A DNA stretch of 20,762 nt from Syncephalis fuscata (taxonomy: Eukaryota > Zoopagomycota > Zoopagomycetes > Zoopagales > Piptocephalidaceae). A program made the position numbers and the translations under genes. Shown here piece after piece: positions 1 through 9,345 of the stretch. Under the pieces are notes generated by a model. The model was not told the origin of the DNA. It did not search any database and was given only the letters and a program-made list of their open reading frames with translations. The stretch lies in the NCBI GenBank assembly GCA_025786725.1, contig JAHLTZ010000160.1, positions 1-20,762 on the forward strand, in the 5' to 3' direction. Each line of letters opens with the position of its first letter. Position 1 is the stretch's first letter.

Positions 1-150
1 ATTCTAAAAAAATTTCCTTTTTTTTTCTTGTTTTATAAAATAAATACACTGCTTTTCACTTTTATTTAGAAAAATACATTGTTTTAAACTTTATGTAATA
101 AATTATTTTTTAAGTTTATTATAATAAATTTAATAAATAAAAATAAATTG
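1..150 (+). repeat. Left terminal inverted repeat of MULE copy 1 (partial)
   Basis: Reverse complement of about 2135-2282 with only a few differences. It holds two inverted copies of the repeated motif AACRGTGTATTT, at about 42-56 and 72-88, 30 bp apart. A third copy, at 172-184, lies just inside the repeat, next to the start of the transposase region. The outermost part is cut off by the window edge. Confidence 0.9.
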
Positions 151-154
151 TTCT

Positions 155-2140
155 TTGCTTTTATTTATCGAGATACGCCGTTTTGAAAAACCTATCGCAA
201 TGTCTACCAAACTATTTAAAAAAGCTATATTTAACAGCATTGAAGAACTGAGGATTGCTGTTGACGAGTTTAAGCTTGTTAACGGTTGCAATTTAAGAGG
301 AAAAATAGTGATTCAACAAGATTACAGCTTATTTGCCCTCATGAAGACCATTTTAGCAACAAATGTCAGTTTGTTTTGACTGCCAGAAAGCAGAAAACTG
401 GCTTAGTAAAGATTGTTCAATGCAATCTTGAGCATTTTAATGACTGTCCATATAACACGGGTAATGGTACTATTAAGTCTATTGCTAAATATATTACGAA
501 TGATGTTGCTACATTCTCAATTGTAAAACCAAAAGATGTACAAAGAAAATTATTAAAGTAGGTACATATTTGATTATTTAATATACACTAACAACTGTAA
601 TAGTTCAACAGGAGTTGATATTTTTTATTACAAAGCTTGGTCCGCCCTTAATTCGATGAAAAAGAATGATATTAACAGCAATATCAATTCTTTTTCATTT
701 ATTAAAGATTACCTTATCAAATTCGAACATTTTAATCCGGGTTCTGTTCAGCACTTCTCGCAGAACCAGTCTGGTAACTTTGAAAGGGCATTTTTATGTC
801 CTTCATCAGCTATTAAAGCTTACCAGTATACTCGTAAAGTACTGGTAATTGATGGCTGCCATTTAAGATCTTCTTATGGCGGTGTTGCTCTTACTGCAGT
901 TGTTAAAGATGGAAATAACAATATTTTCCCTTTGGCTGTTGCTATAGTATCTCATGAAAATGAAAACAACTGGGTTTATTTTCTTAAACATCTATCAGAC
1001 TCAATACCTAATTAAGAGAAAAAAATCAAGTCATCATTAGCGACAGAGATAAAGGAATAGAGTCTTCGATAAGGACTGTATTTCCCTTGGCACACCACTC
1101 TGCATGTGTTGCTCATATCGAAAGAAACATCAATGCTGAATTTAAAACAAAGCTTAATGGTTTAATATGGAAAGCTGCAAAAGCTTTAACTAGTAAAGAA
1201 TTTGATGGTATTTATATTTATTTAAATTACATTCAAAGTACTAATTTATTTTCTAGATTCAATGAAAGTGATACGGTCATTAAATGAGCCAGCTTATAAC
1301 AAGCTAATAGGCTCAGCAAAAAACTGGGCTAGATCATCTTTTAAATGGCCAAGATTTGGTTGCGTTACTTCAAATTCATCAGAGTCATTGAACTCATGGA
1401 TGAACGACCTTCGGAACAAATCCCATTATCAATTTTTTACTGGATTTGTCGCCAAAGTTGGAACTTTGTTGAATAAGCGTAGAATTAAGTATTCACAAGC
1501 TCAAGGATTGTTAACTAATAATAGCTATTTATTGTATAAATCAACATTAACTGACGCTAATAATTATATAATTGACGATTATTCTGATACCAAATTTCAA
1601 GTTAAAGATATCAAGTCTGGTATTGTCAGAACAGTAGATTTAACTGCAAAAACCTGCACATGTGGATACTGGGAAGAGATGAAGTTTGTTTGTAGTCATG
1701 TGGCAATAATTTTGAAGAATCTTAAGCTCTTATTAGATGATTTTATTGATAAATCTTACACCATTGATTATCTAAAAAAGTATATGCTCTAGAAATTTGT
1801 CCGGTTGAAATGGAATCAATTACTGCAGGAATTTGTGTTTGCCACCGAAATAACGAAGAAAGCCGGTAGACCAAAAGTTAAAAGAATTAGATCTTGTGGT
1901 GAAGCTTTGGAAGCCTCTCAGCGATATGCTTGTCGCAATTGTAGCTCAAAAGGACACAATACAAGAACATGCTCTGTAAACACTAGCATTAGTAACGCTG
2001 AAACAAACACTTTTATTGAAGAACAAATACAAACTACTAGTGAAACGGCTATCAAAAAAAGAAAGCGTGTTATTAAAGAATGTTTAATTTGTGGTGAACG
2101 CCATTACAAGAAAACGAAGTGTGGGGTAAATAAAAAATGA
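155..2140 (+). pseudogene. Broken MULE-family DDE transposase
   Basis: The pieces read in order as one Mutator-family transposase. About 200-560 is an N-terminal DNA-binding region with cysteines and histidines (ICPHEDH, then C and H further on). A probable intron at about 565-611 follows. About 612-1015 holds the first catalytic Asp (VIDGCHLR). About 1030-1290 holds the second (IISDRDKGIES). About 1262-1792 holds the likely catalytic Glu (SSESLNSW) and a SWIM zinc finger (CTCGYW, then CSH). About 1805-2140 holds a CCHC knuckle (CRNCSSKGHNTRTC) and a last Cys/His patch. The frame is lost near 300 in an A run, near 560 at a TAG beside the donor, near 1013-1027 in an A run, near 1255-1290, and at the TAG at 1790-1792. 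The role would be cut-and-paste transposition at the terminal repeats, but this copy probably makes no full protein. An unseen extra intron could explain one or two of the breaks. Confidence 0.85.
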
Positions 2141-2343
2141 TTTTATTTATTAAATTTATTTAATAAACTTAAAAAATAATTTGTTATGGTAAAGTTTAAA
2201 AACAATGTATTTTTCTAAATAAAAGTGAAAAGCAGTGTATTTATTTTATAAAACAAGAAAAAAAAGGAAATTTTTTTTAGAATTTAAAAAAGAGTATTTC
2301 TGTAATTAAAACCGAGAAACGGTGTATTTTCCAAAATTGCCCT
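2135..2343 (+). repeat. Right terminal inverted repeat of MULE copy 1
   Basis: The inner part, to about 2282, pairs with 1-150. The outer part continues to a GCCCTA-like end near 2343. The motif AACRGTGTATTT occurs at 2198-2214, 2228-2243 and 2316-2330. The first two are 30 bp apart, as in the left repeat. Confidence 0.85.
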
Positions 2344-2527
2344 AATAAATTTAATAAGTTTAAAAGGAATTTATTATGGCAAAATTTAAAACAACGTATT
2401 TTTCTAAATAAAATTTAAAAACAGTGTATTTATCTTATATGTATCAAATTTTTTAAAAGTGCATTTTTGCAATTAAAATTAAAAAACGGTGTATTTTCAA
2501 AAATTTTCTTTGTTATATGATATAACT
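2344..2527 (+). repeat. Second, tandem copy of the MULE right terminal repeat
   Basis: This stretch repeats the arrangement of 2155-2343 in the same direction: the AATAAGTTTAAAAGGAATT stretch, then the motif at 2388-2402, 2418-2432 and 2483-2498. It resembles the left repeat of MULE copy 2 (5430-5560) more closely than the adjacent repeat of copy 1; it shares for example TTATTATGGCAAAATTT. It is therefore probably a leftover end of another family member into or beside which copy 1 inserted, rather than a simple slippage duplication. Confidence 0.75.
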
Positions 2528-2931
2528 TTATACTTCAATATATGGTGATGTTTAGAATGATGCGCTTCAAAGGGTAGAGCTATTAATTACTTGTTGATAT
2601 GTAGGCCTCAAATAACTATTTTTGATTAACAATCTCGTGTTTGTAAAATAGGCCGAGTTTCCGAAAAGCAAGTATTTATATGTGCCTCCTTAATCGTTAC
2701 AGTCAACAAAATTTCTGAATGGCCCAGGCACCAGTCTCACGTGTGTAACACTCATATATAACCACATGATAAGTTTCCTTGACTGACTTGTCCATCAACC
2801 CCTTTATAAACAATATTCCTGGTCGCTTCCCACGTATTTTCTTTGTTAGGTTTCAACTTATCAGTTATTCGTACAAGTTTTTGTTAGTTTTTAGGCAATC
2901 ATACTTTTTAATATAAATTAATTTTTAAAAT
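2528..2931 (+). promoter_or_regulatory. Upstream region of the sphingosine kinase gene
   Basis: No gene is seen here. A TATAAA lies at 2805-2810, about 120 bases before the ATG, and a second TATATAA-like stretch near 2753-2760. At 2850-2877 there is a block (GTTTCAACTTA, TCAGT, CGTACAAG) that recurs before the amidohydrolase gene at 6865-6889. Its place, 55-72 bases before each start codon, suits a transcription-start or 5' leader element, but that is inference. Confidence 0.45.
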
Positions 2932-5279
2932 ATGACCGGTGACAATAAGGTTATGAATGAATTTACAGCAATGGAAGGGTCGACTTTTACCGAAGTCAAG
3001 CCAAGTCATTCAGACAGTAAAGATATTATAAACACGAGTCAAGACACAGTTTCAATCGGCTCTGATGAATTTACTGTCAATAATAGCAGCGATGATATCA
3101 GCAATACGTGCAGTGGCGATAGTCGTGTGCTTCACCAGCAAGAAGGTGTGAATAGCTGGTGGAAAGGTGGAGGTAGTCGTTATTTGGCTGGCACGCTGCA
3201 GCTGGCACGGGAAACGATGTCAACGTACGATAAAACCAGCAAACGAACAGCAGCGTTTTTAATTTGGTCGCATTGTACAAGCCCAACCGATACTAAATCA
3301 ATTTCACGCTCGAGTATTTTACGGCTGCGACGGGCCTTAACAATGAAGAAGAAATCAAAAGGTATTTATTAATTATTTAAATTTGATTAATTATTTGACA
3401 CATATTATTTTTACGCTATTAGATAATCGAGTAATTCGGGTGCCGTTAGAAAGATGCTATGCCGTTCATCGTACATCGTTGTCGATTCTATCGGAGGGTA
3501 TCAAGGATCATCGGTTGTCGATGGTGGTGGCAGCAATTTATTTTCAGCCTTGGCAGCTCTTAAGCATATTGCACCAATCGAAGGATTGAACGATGCTGAT
3601 CAATTTGCAGAGAAGCTCAAAATAACAACTCGGCAACTTGAGGCGGAAAGGGAGAATAGATCCGAGGAAGCAAAGAGTGGACAATATTTGGTTACAGTAT
3701 TCGGTGTAGAACAAACTGGATTGAAATCACGTCTTAGAGCATGGACATTTGCATTTTTTAGTGATGTTATGGCCGATGCTTGGACAATGTGGCTGCGACA
3801 AGAGATTTACGGGCCAAAAGGTAAGCAAATAAATAATCTAGTATTCTATTTTTATTGATATAGTTTATTAATCTTCTTGATCTAGGCTTACCACCTCGAT
3901 CACATATATTGGCGATTCTTAATCCATTCGGCGGTACACGTAGTGCTAAACATATTTACCAACAAATAGTTGAGCCTATGATGAAACTGTCTGGCGTTAA
4001 TGTTACATTACTTGGTAAGTGAATAATAGAATAGAACAATTAACACTAGAACTGTCGATGCTAATGCTGACCATTATAGAAACGAAGCGGGCTAAACACG
4101 CAACTGAGTTTGTACGGGAATTAGATTTGAATCAATATGATGGATTAGTATCTGTTAGTGGTGATGGGCTGTATCATGAGATTGTGGTAAGTTACAGCAA
4201 TACAAATTGTGATGACAAAATTGTGACAGCTTTTTATTAGAATGGATTATTATCACGAGAAGATTGGAAAAAGGCATGTCAGTTTCCTATTGGTATTATT
4301 CCAGCCGGTATGTACTTCCCAATATAAATTATGCACATATTAACATTATTGGACTCGATTGATATAGGATCTGGAAATGCTATGGCAGTTTCAGTCGATC
4401 AACCTACACCGGAACTTGCCACTACATCGGCCATCTGTGGTAAGTTTATTTAGCATTTCTATTTTATTGCGATTCTAATTGTATGTTATACTAGGACAAG
4501 TACGTCCTATGGATATTATGGCAATTACATCACTGGAGCGCCAAGAGGTCTTTTATGCTCATGAAATGGTTACATGGTCGCTAGTAGCCGACATTGACAT
4601 TGAAGCGGATCGTTTCCGATGGGCCGGTCCAGTTCGATTTACAATGTCGGGTTTATGGCGTATTATTAGCCTTCGACGATACAAAGCACGTATACACTAT
4701 CTATTAGACGAAAAAGACCCATCAGCCAGTAAACTATCCAAGTCTGTGGAAAAAGTTGAAGAAGAAAAAGATCCACAAGTACTTGATGCTAGTGTACCCA
4801 GCTCACGACACGGTCCTTCGCTTAAGTATACACAATTCTGTCAAGGACAAACAGATCCATCCTCATTAGCGCTACCCAAGCATTGGCAGTCTTACGAGGG
4901 ACCAATTGCCCACTTTATAGCAAGTTCTTTGCCATGGATCAGCGCCGATGCCTATGTTGCTCCGACAGCCGGCATTAGTTCAGGCCATATTGATCTTATT
5001 TGGATGGCCGAGCCAGATCATGGACTACAGCTCATACCGCTTCTAACGGACAATGGCCGAGGCGAGTATTTGAAATCACCACATGCCCGATGGCATCAAG
5101 TGCGCGCCATGATTTTAGAGCCGTTGGGACGAGTGCGTGACGCCAACCTACGAGGTATTATGGATGTTGATGGTGAAGTCGTGCCTTGTGAAGCATTGGC
5201 CGTTGAATGTCTACCAGGACTGGCTCGTATGATGGTGCCTAACTGGCTAGATGAAGCTCAAGTAGCGCGCCGAGTGTAA
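2932..5279 (+). CDS. SPHK: Sphingosine (long-chain base) kinase, 8 exons
   Basis: Phosphorylates sphingoid bases at the cytosolic face of membranes to make sphingosine-1-phosphate-type signals. Exons that close the frame: 2932-3361, 3423-3497, 3548-3820, 3886-4014, 4080-4186, 4241-4307, 4368-4439, 4495-5279, giving 645 residues. The first ~80 residues are Ser/Thr/Asp-rich and probably disordered. A lipid-binding-like region follows (VIRVPLERCYAV near 145-156). The diacylglycerol-kinase catalytic fold begins at ILAILNPFGG (~267-276). SGDGLYHEIVNGL (329-341) holds the nucleotide/catalytic loop with Asp331, and GIIPAGSGNA (356-365) is the next conserved loop. The C-terminal part (VAPTAGISSGHIDLIW, then a GEVVPCEALAVE strand) matches the family's second domain. 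SGDGxxHE followed by VNGL points to sphingosine rather than diacylglycerol kinase. The 50-nt intron at 3498-3547 is deduced: without it the frame hits a stop at about 3587. The length is close to fungal Lcb4-type kinases. Confidence 0.93.
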
Positions 5280-5425
5280 ATAACTAATCATTATCTTACC
5301 AATCTTTTCTTTATAATTTCACTATTTTTTTAGTAAACAAAACAATTTAATCTAAATGTACTTGAATGGCAATAGTGTGCAGTTATTATTAAAATGCTTT
5401 ATTTATCATCATTTATATGGTATTA
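5280..5425 (+). other. 3' flank of the sphingosine kinase gene
   Basis: AT-rich, with no coding signal. It runs directly into MULE copy 2. A defined polyadenylation signal is not obvious. Confidence 0.4.
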
Positions 5426-5429
5426 GCTT

Positions 5430-5560
5430 ATTTTACTTTTATAAAATAAATGCACTGTTTTTTAAATTTTATTTAGAAAAATACGTTGTTTTAAATTTTG
5501 CCATAATAAATTCCTTTTAAACTTATTAAATTTATTAAATAAATAAAATCATTTTTATTT
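5430..5560 (-). repeat. Left terminal repeat of MULE copy 2
   Basis: Inverted counterpart of 2135-2270 and 2344-2440. The repeated motif appears in inverted form at 5447-5460 and 5478-5492, about 31 bp apart. Shared stretches include TTTATTTAGAAAAATAC. Confidence 0.85.
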
Positions 5561-6650
5561 GCCCCATACTTTGTTTCAATGGCGTTCACCACAAATTAAG
5601 CATTCTTTAATGGCACGTTTTTTTCTTGATAACTGTTTTATTAGTAGTTTGTATTTGTTTTTCAATAAAAACGTTTGCTTTAACATTATTAGTATCAATC
5701 TTTACAAAGCATATTTTTGTGCTATATTTTTTGAATTGCATTCACTACAAATACATTATTGGAAGTATTTTAACAAATAAAACACATTTGGTGTTGCCGT
5801 TAATATTGCTACAATTGACTAGATTACGTAAATAAACAAAGTTTTAAATTAAAATCGCTGCATGCCATTGTAGTTAGCTTTTTTCCATCAGGGGTTTTAG
5901 CTTTGTAGCTTTTATTATTCAACAGTATTATAAATACACAATACTGTTACTCAAATAATAATAAAGATGCTTTTTATAATCCAATTTGTTTTAGTTTATA
6001 TCAGAGTCTATACAATTACAACTTTTGCTATAAATATGCTAATCTGAGCTATTTTTATAAGTTAAAGGCATTTGATACTGATGTTATTCTTTATTAATTG
6101 AAATTAAAACATTTGACTAAGCTACTAATTTTATTTCTTTTTCTCCTTTGGTTACTTGGTCAACGTTACATCATTGATTATTGGTGTTATAGCAATGTTT
6201 TTTTATTGAATCAAAAGCAAATCAAGCTTTGTAATAAAAAACGATAGCACCTATTAAGTTATTACAATTGTTAGTGTATATTAAATAATTAAATATGTAC
6301 TTGATATTTTTATTTGTATATCTTTGATTTTACAATTGAGGATGCAGCAACATAATTTGTAATATATTTATTAATAGATTTAATAGTATCATTACAAGAA
6401 TTATATGAACAACCATTAAATGCTTAATATTGACCAGTGCAATTTCACTAGTCCAGTATTTTGCTTTCTGGCAATCAAAACAAACTGACATCTGCTGTTG
6501 GAATGGTCTTCATGAGGACAAATAAGCTGTAATCTTGTTGAATCACTATTTTTTTCTTTAAAAATTACAATTGCTAATAGGCTTAAGCTTACCAAAAGCG
6601 GTCCTCAGCTTTTTAATACTGTTAAATATAGCTTTTAAATGGTTTGGTAG
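5561..6650 (-). pseudogene. Remnant of MULE transposase, 5' and 3' ends only
   Basis: Read on the minus strand, 6650 to about 6100 is a decayed version of the N-terminal DNA-binding part. It keeps the stretch around the CPHED motif and the same intron-like segment as copy 1. 5830 to 5560 keeps the last Cys/His patch (CLICGERH-like). The catalytic Asp and Glu regions and the SWIM finger are absent. Several stops and indels are present. About 5840-6100 has no clear match to copy 1 and no coding signal. Confidence 0.8.
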
Positions 6651-6654
6651 ACAT

Positions 6655-6790
6655 TTGGTAGATTTTTCAAAACAGTGTATTTTAATAAATAAAATAAAAA
6701 ACGGTGTATTTATTTATAAAAAGAAAAAAAAGAAAAACTTAAAATTAAAAGCGGTGTATTTTTCAAAATTTGCCCTTATTATATCGTATA
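6655..6790 (-). repeat. Right terminal repeat of MULE copy 2
   Basis: Contains the motif AACRGTGTATTT at 6668-6683, 6698-6712 and 6748-6763, then the terminal-looking TTTGCCCTTA. The first two copies are again 30 bp apart. The outer end resembles the end of the tandem repeat near 2500-2527. Confidence 0.8.
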
Positions 6791-6864
6791 TTTACTAATA
6801 AATATTACAGTAATTAATATAACTGTCTATTAATAATTATTATACTGTTTTATTTGGTGTCGTC

Positions 6865-6889
6865 GTTTCAACTTAATCAGTCGTACAAG
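6865..6889 (+). promoter_or_regulatory. 5' motif shared with the sphingosine kinase gene
   Basis: The blocks GTTTCAACTTA, ATCAGT and CGTACAAG recur in the same order at 2850-2877, where four extra bases split the second and third blocks. It lies 72 bases before the amidohydrolase ATG and 75 bases past the end of MULE copy 2. It may be a core-promoter or initiator element. No test of function is possible from sequence alone. Confidence 0.4.
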
Positions 6890-6960
6890 ACTTATGATCG
6901 GCAATTTATTACCGATTTAATTCTTTAGCTATATTTTTACAACTATTACTTCAAACTGCA

Positions 6961-8147
6961 ATGAGCGAGCCTGAACCCAGTAAACCAAGCGGCGCGTCTT
7001 TTGAACCTGCCGCAGATACTCTACCAGCTCAAGATAATGATGTTGTACCATGTTTACGTGACTTACTTCCGTTACCTGGAAAGTTGCCCTTGCCACAACG
7101 CTATCGCCACGTACCTACTCGACTTGCCTGGCCCGTTATCGATGCACATGTTCACGTCTTTCCAGACAAACTAATGGATGCAGTGCAAAAGTATGTTATT
7201 TGTTTAATAGCCGATAATACAGTATAGTTACACATTGATTGCTAGATTCTTCCATGAACATTATTGGCCTGTAGCTTATCGAGAACGTGATGTAGGCTTT
7301 CTACTAGATCATGGCTTACAACATCTTGTTCTATTGCAATACTCTCACAAACCAAGTAATTTATTAAAGCAACTGTGTAAATACTCATTAACGCAACTAT
7401 ATAGATATGTCAGATGAATTAAATAAAGGTATGGTTCAATTGGTAAAAGAGATTAATGAGCGATATCACGCATGTCGAGTCACTGGATTGGCCACTGTAT
7501 TTCCTGGTGAACCAGATCAAGTAGCCATTCTAGAACGAGCATTTGACGCTGGCCTACGCGGTGTTAAGCTACACTCACACGTCCAACGTGTTGCTGCCGA
7601 TGATCCTGTACTCAATGATGTTTATCGATTGTGTGCTCAGCGTGGCCTACCCATTTTATTCCATACAGGCCGTGAACCAAATAGTCGTGGACTGAATATG
7701 GATACAACAACTGTATGCGATGTCACACGTATTCAACGGGTCCTCGAACGACATCCTCGCCTAAAGCTAGTTATACCTCATATGGGCAATAATGAGACGC
7801 GCGAATATATAGCATTACTAGATCAGTATCCCAATCTATATCTTGATACAACATTGGGTGTGAGTGATTTCTTTCCTTCTTCATTGCCTGGCGGTTACGA
7901 TACGGCGATGCTGCGCAATTGGCTTATCAATTATGCCGATGGTATTCTTTATGGTACGGACTGGCCCAATATACCTCATGAATGGTGCACTGAATTATGG
8001 GCTTTACTTGACATGGATCTACCCGATACTATTCTACGCAAGATACTCGGCGGCAATGCCATGCGTGTCTATGGTATCGAACCGTTATCGGATAAAGATG
8101 TAGTAGGCATACCGCCATTACGACCAGATATAAACAACACATTATAA
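6961..8147 (+). CDS. Amidohydrolase-2 family metal-dependent hydrolase, 3 exons
   Basis: Exons 6961-7190, 7246-7355 and 7405-8147 give 360 residues in one frame; the introns are 55 and 49 nt. The protein is a TIM-barrel hydrolase or decarboxylase of the amidohydrolase superfamily. The first strand carries the metal-binding HxH motif (DAHVHVFP, His63 and His65). Later come a lysine strand (GVKLHSHVQ), ILFHTGREP with the next His, LVIPHMGNNE, and the family signature YGTDWPNIPHEW with the barrel-closing Asp. The substrate cannot be told: this family includes 2-pyrone-4,6-dicarboxylate-lactonase-like and ACMSD-like enzymes and many uncharacterised members. The first ~45 residues are Pro/Glu-rich with no targeting signal, so it is probably cytosolic. 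The ATG at 6961 is the first in frame and lies after the shared 5' motif. Confidence 0.9.
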
Positions 8148-8361
8148 TAAACATCATGTGACACAATTTGATTTACTTCATATCTTTTCATTTCTTATTT
8201 CTCGTTTATTGCTATTACTCTTATTCCTTAGCAGCCGCCGCTACGCTCGTGTGTTGGCATATTAAAGGTAATTGGAACGAATGGAGACTACGAATGAATA
8301 AGCAAATAGCTGACTGTTAAACTGTATTTGGTCCAAAGCATTCGCTATTTTCATTGCCAAT

Positions 8362-9211
8362 ATGATGTCTGGTGTAGTAACCGGTCTAGATGCAGATTTG
8401 CGCGAGCGTTTAGCCGCCAAATTTGACCCTGAGCGAGAGCGTGAAGCACGCGATTGGATCGCCCATGTTATTGAAGAGCCATTGCCGGAAGATGAATCAT
8501 TGATGAAAACGCTTCACGACGGTGTTATTCTATGCAAGTAAGTGAAGCAAATGTCCAAATTAGCTAATATATAATAGTAATAATAATAACTGTTGTTATG
8601 TAGATTAATGTTACGTTTGCGACCAGACACACTAAAGTATCGTAGTAGTAAAATGCCATTTATACAGGTATGGTTATGATGTATAATAGCGTGTATATTT
8701 TAATTAAATATGTTTAGATGGAAAATATCAACAAATTTTTAGATGGTGCTCGTGAGTTAGGATGTCCTGCAGCTGATCTATTTCAAACAGTGGATCTCTA
8801 TGAAGAGAAAAATCCACCTCAGGTAAATATTAATATCAATTAGATAGTAACAGTATAATTGTTATAACCATTATAATAGGTCATTGATGCTATCTATTCT
8901 GTATCTCGTCATGCTGCTAAAGCTGGCTGTGATGTTCCTATTCTTGGACCACGTCTTTCTGATCGTCATGTAAGTCTATTAGAATTACTGTTATTATAGC
9001 GATGCGAGTGCTATTGTATATTATTTACTAATAATTGATATTTAACTACTTATAGGTGGTTGAATTTACTGAGGAACAGCTTAATGCGGGCAAAAGTATC
9101 GTCAATCCTTTTCAATATGGCTCACACACCGAGGCGAGTCAGTCCGGTATGAGTTTTGGTAAACGCCGTGAAATCAGCGGGCAATACGCGGATGGTTCTA
9201 TTCGTATGTGA
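8362..9211 (+). CDS. Transgelin/SCP1-like calponin-homology protein, 5 exons
   Basis: Exons 8362-8537, 8604-8667, 8718-8822, 8880-8969 and 9056-9211 give 196 residues, the usual transgelin length. A single calponin-homology domain covers about residues 25-135: REARDWIAHVIEE, LHDGVILCKLM, INKFLDGARELGC, FQTVDLYEEKNPPQVID. One calponin-type repeat is near the C-terminus (ASQSGMSFGKRREI). Proteins with this plan (yeast Scp1, animal transgelin) bind and cross-link actin filaments, often in cortical or endocytic patches. Two adjacent ATGs open the frame, and the first is taken. The 214 bases between the amidohydrolase stop and this start hold no other gene. I would not choose between the symbols SCP1 and TAGLN without knowing the organism. 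Confidence 0.93.
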
Positions 9212-9345
9212 TTTAGAATAATAATAGTTACAACAATAAAAACAAAGTTACATTATTTAATGTGCTGATTAAATAATTAAATAATTAAATAATGAGATTT
9301 GAAAACTAACTCTTATTTGCCTTTATTTGCTTGTCTCTTCTTGTA

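Larger units (their letters stand above)
1..2343 (+). mobile_element. MULE (Mutator-like) DNA transposon, copy 1, left end outside window
   Basis: Bases 1 to about 150 are the near-perfect reverse complement of about 2135-2282, so the segment is bounded by long AT-rich terminal inverted repeats. Between them lies one plus-strand transposase-like gene in pieces, with MULE-type DDE, SWIM and CCHC regions. Long terminal repeats around such a transposase are the hallmark of Mutator-like elements. The outer part of the right repeat runs on to about 2343. The matching outer part of the left repeat would lie before base 1, so the true left end and any target-site duplication cannot be seen. The high similarity of the two repeats suggests a fairly recent insertion, but the coding region is broken, so this copy looks non-autonomous. 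Confidence 0.88.
5426..6790 (-). mobile_element. MULE copy 2, inverted and internally deleted
   Basis: Same family as copy 1 but in the opposite direction. The left repeat (about 5430-5560) matches the right repeat of copy 1 in reverse complement, and the right repeat lies at about 6668-6790. Inside, minus-strand sequence from 6650 down to about 6100 aligns with bases 184 to about 740 of copy 1, and 5830 down to 5560 aligns with about 1930-2140. The middle, which would carry the DDE core and SWIM finger, is missing or unrecognisable. The element is about 1.36 kb against at least 2.3 kb for copy 1. The left repeat lacks its outermost part, and the right repeat lacks about 100 bases present in copy 1. 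It cannot encode a transposase and could move only with help from another copy. Confidence 0.85.

Noticed and set aside
3454-3858. Open frame of about 134 codons starting at an internal ATG inside the sphingosine kinase gene
   Set aside because: Its later part is the real exon 3, but the first ~30 codons conflict with the family-like VPLERCYAV stretch in another frame. A 50-nt intron at 3498-3547 joins the two frames exactly.
2528-5430. Sphingosine kinase as cargo of a Pack-MULE
   Set aside because: The two repeats nearest the gene point their outer ends inward, opposite to what a Pack-MULE requires, and the gene keeps its introns and a full reading frame. Only the larger composite arrangement remains possible.
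5600-6800. Short plus-strand open frames inside MULE copy 2
   Set aside because: They are Phe/Ile/Leu/Lys-rich readings of AT-rich DNA antisense to the transposase remnant.
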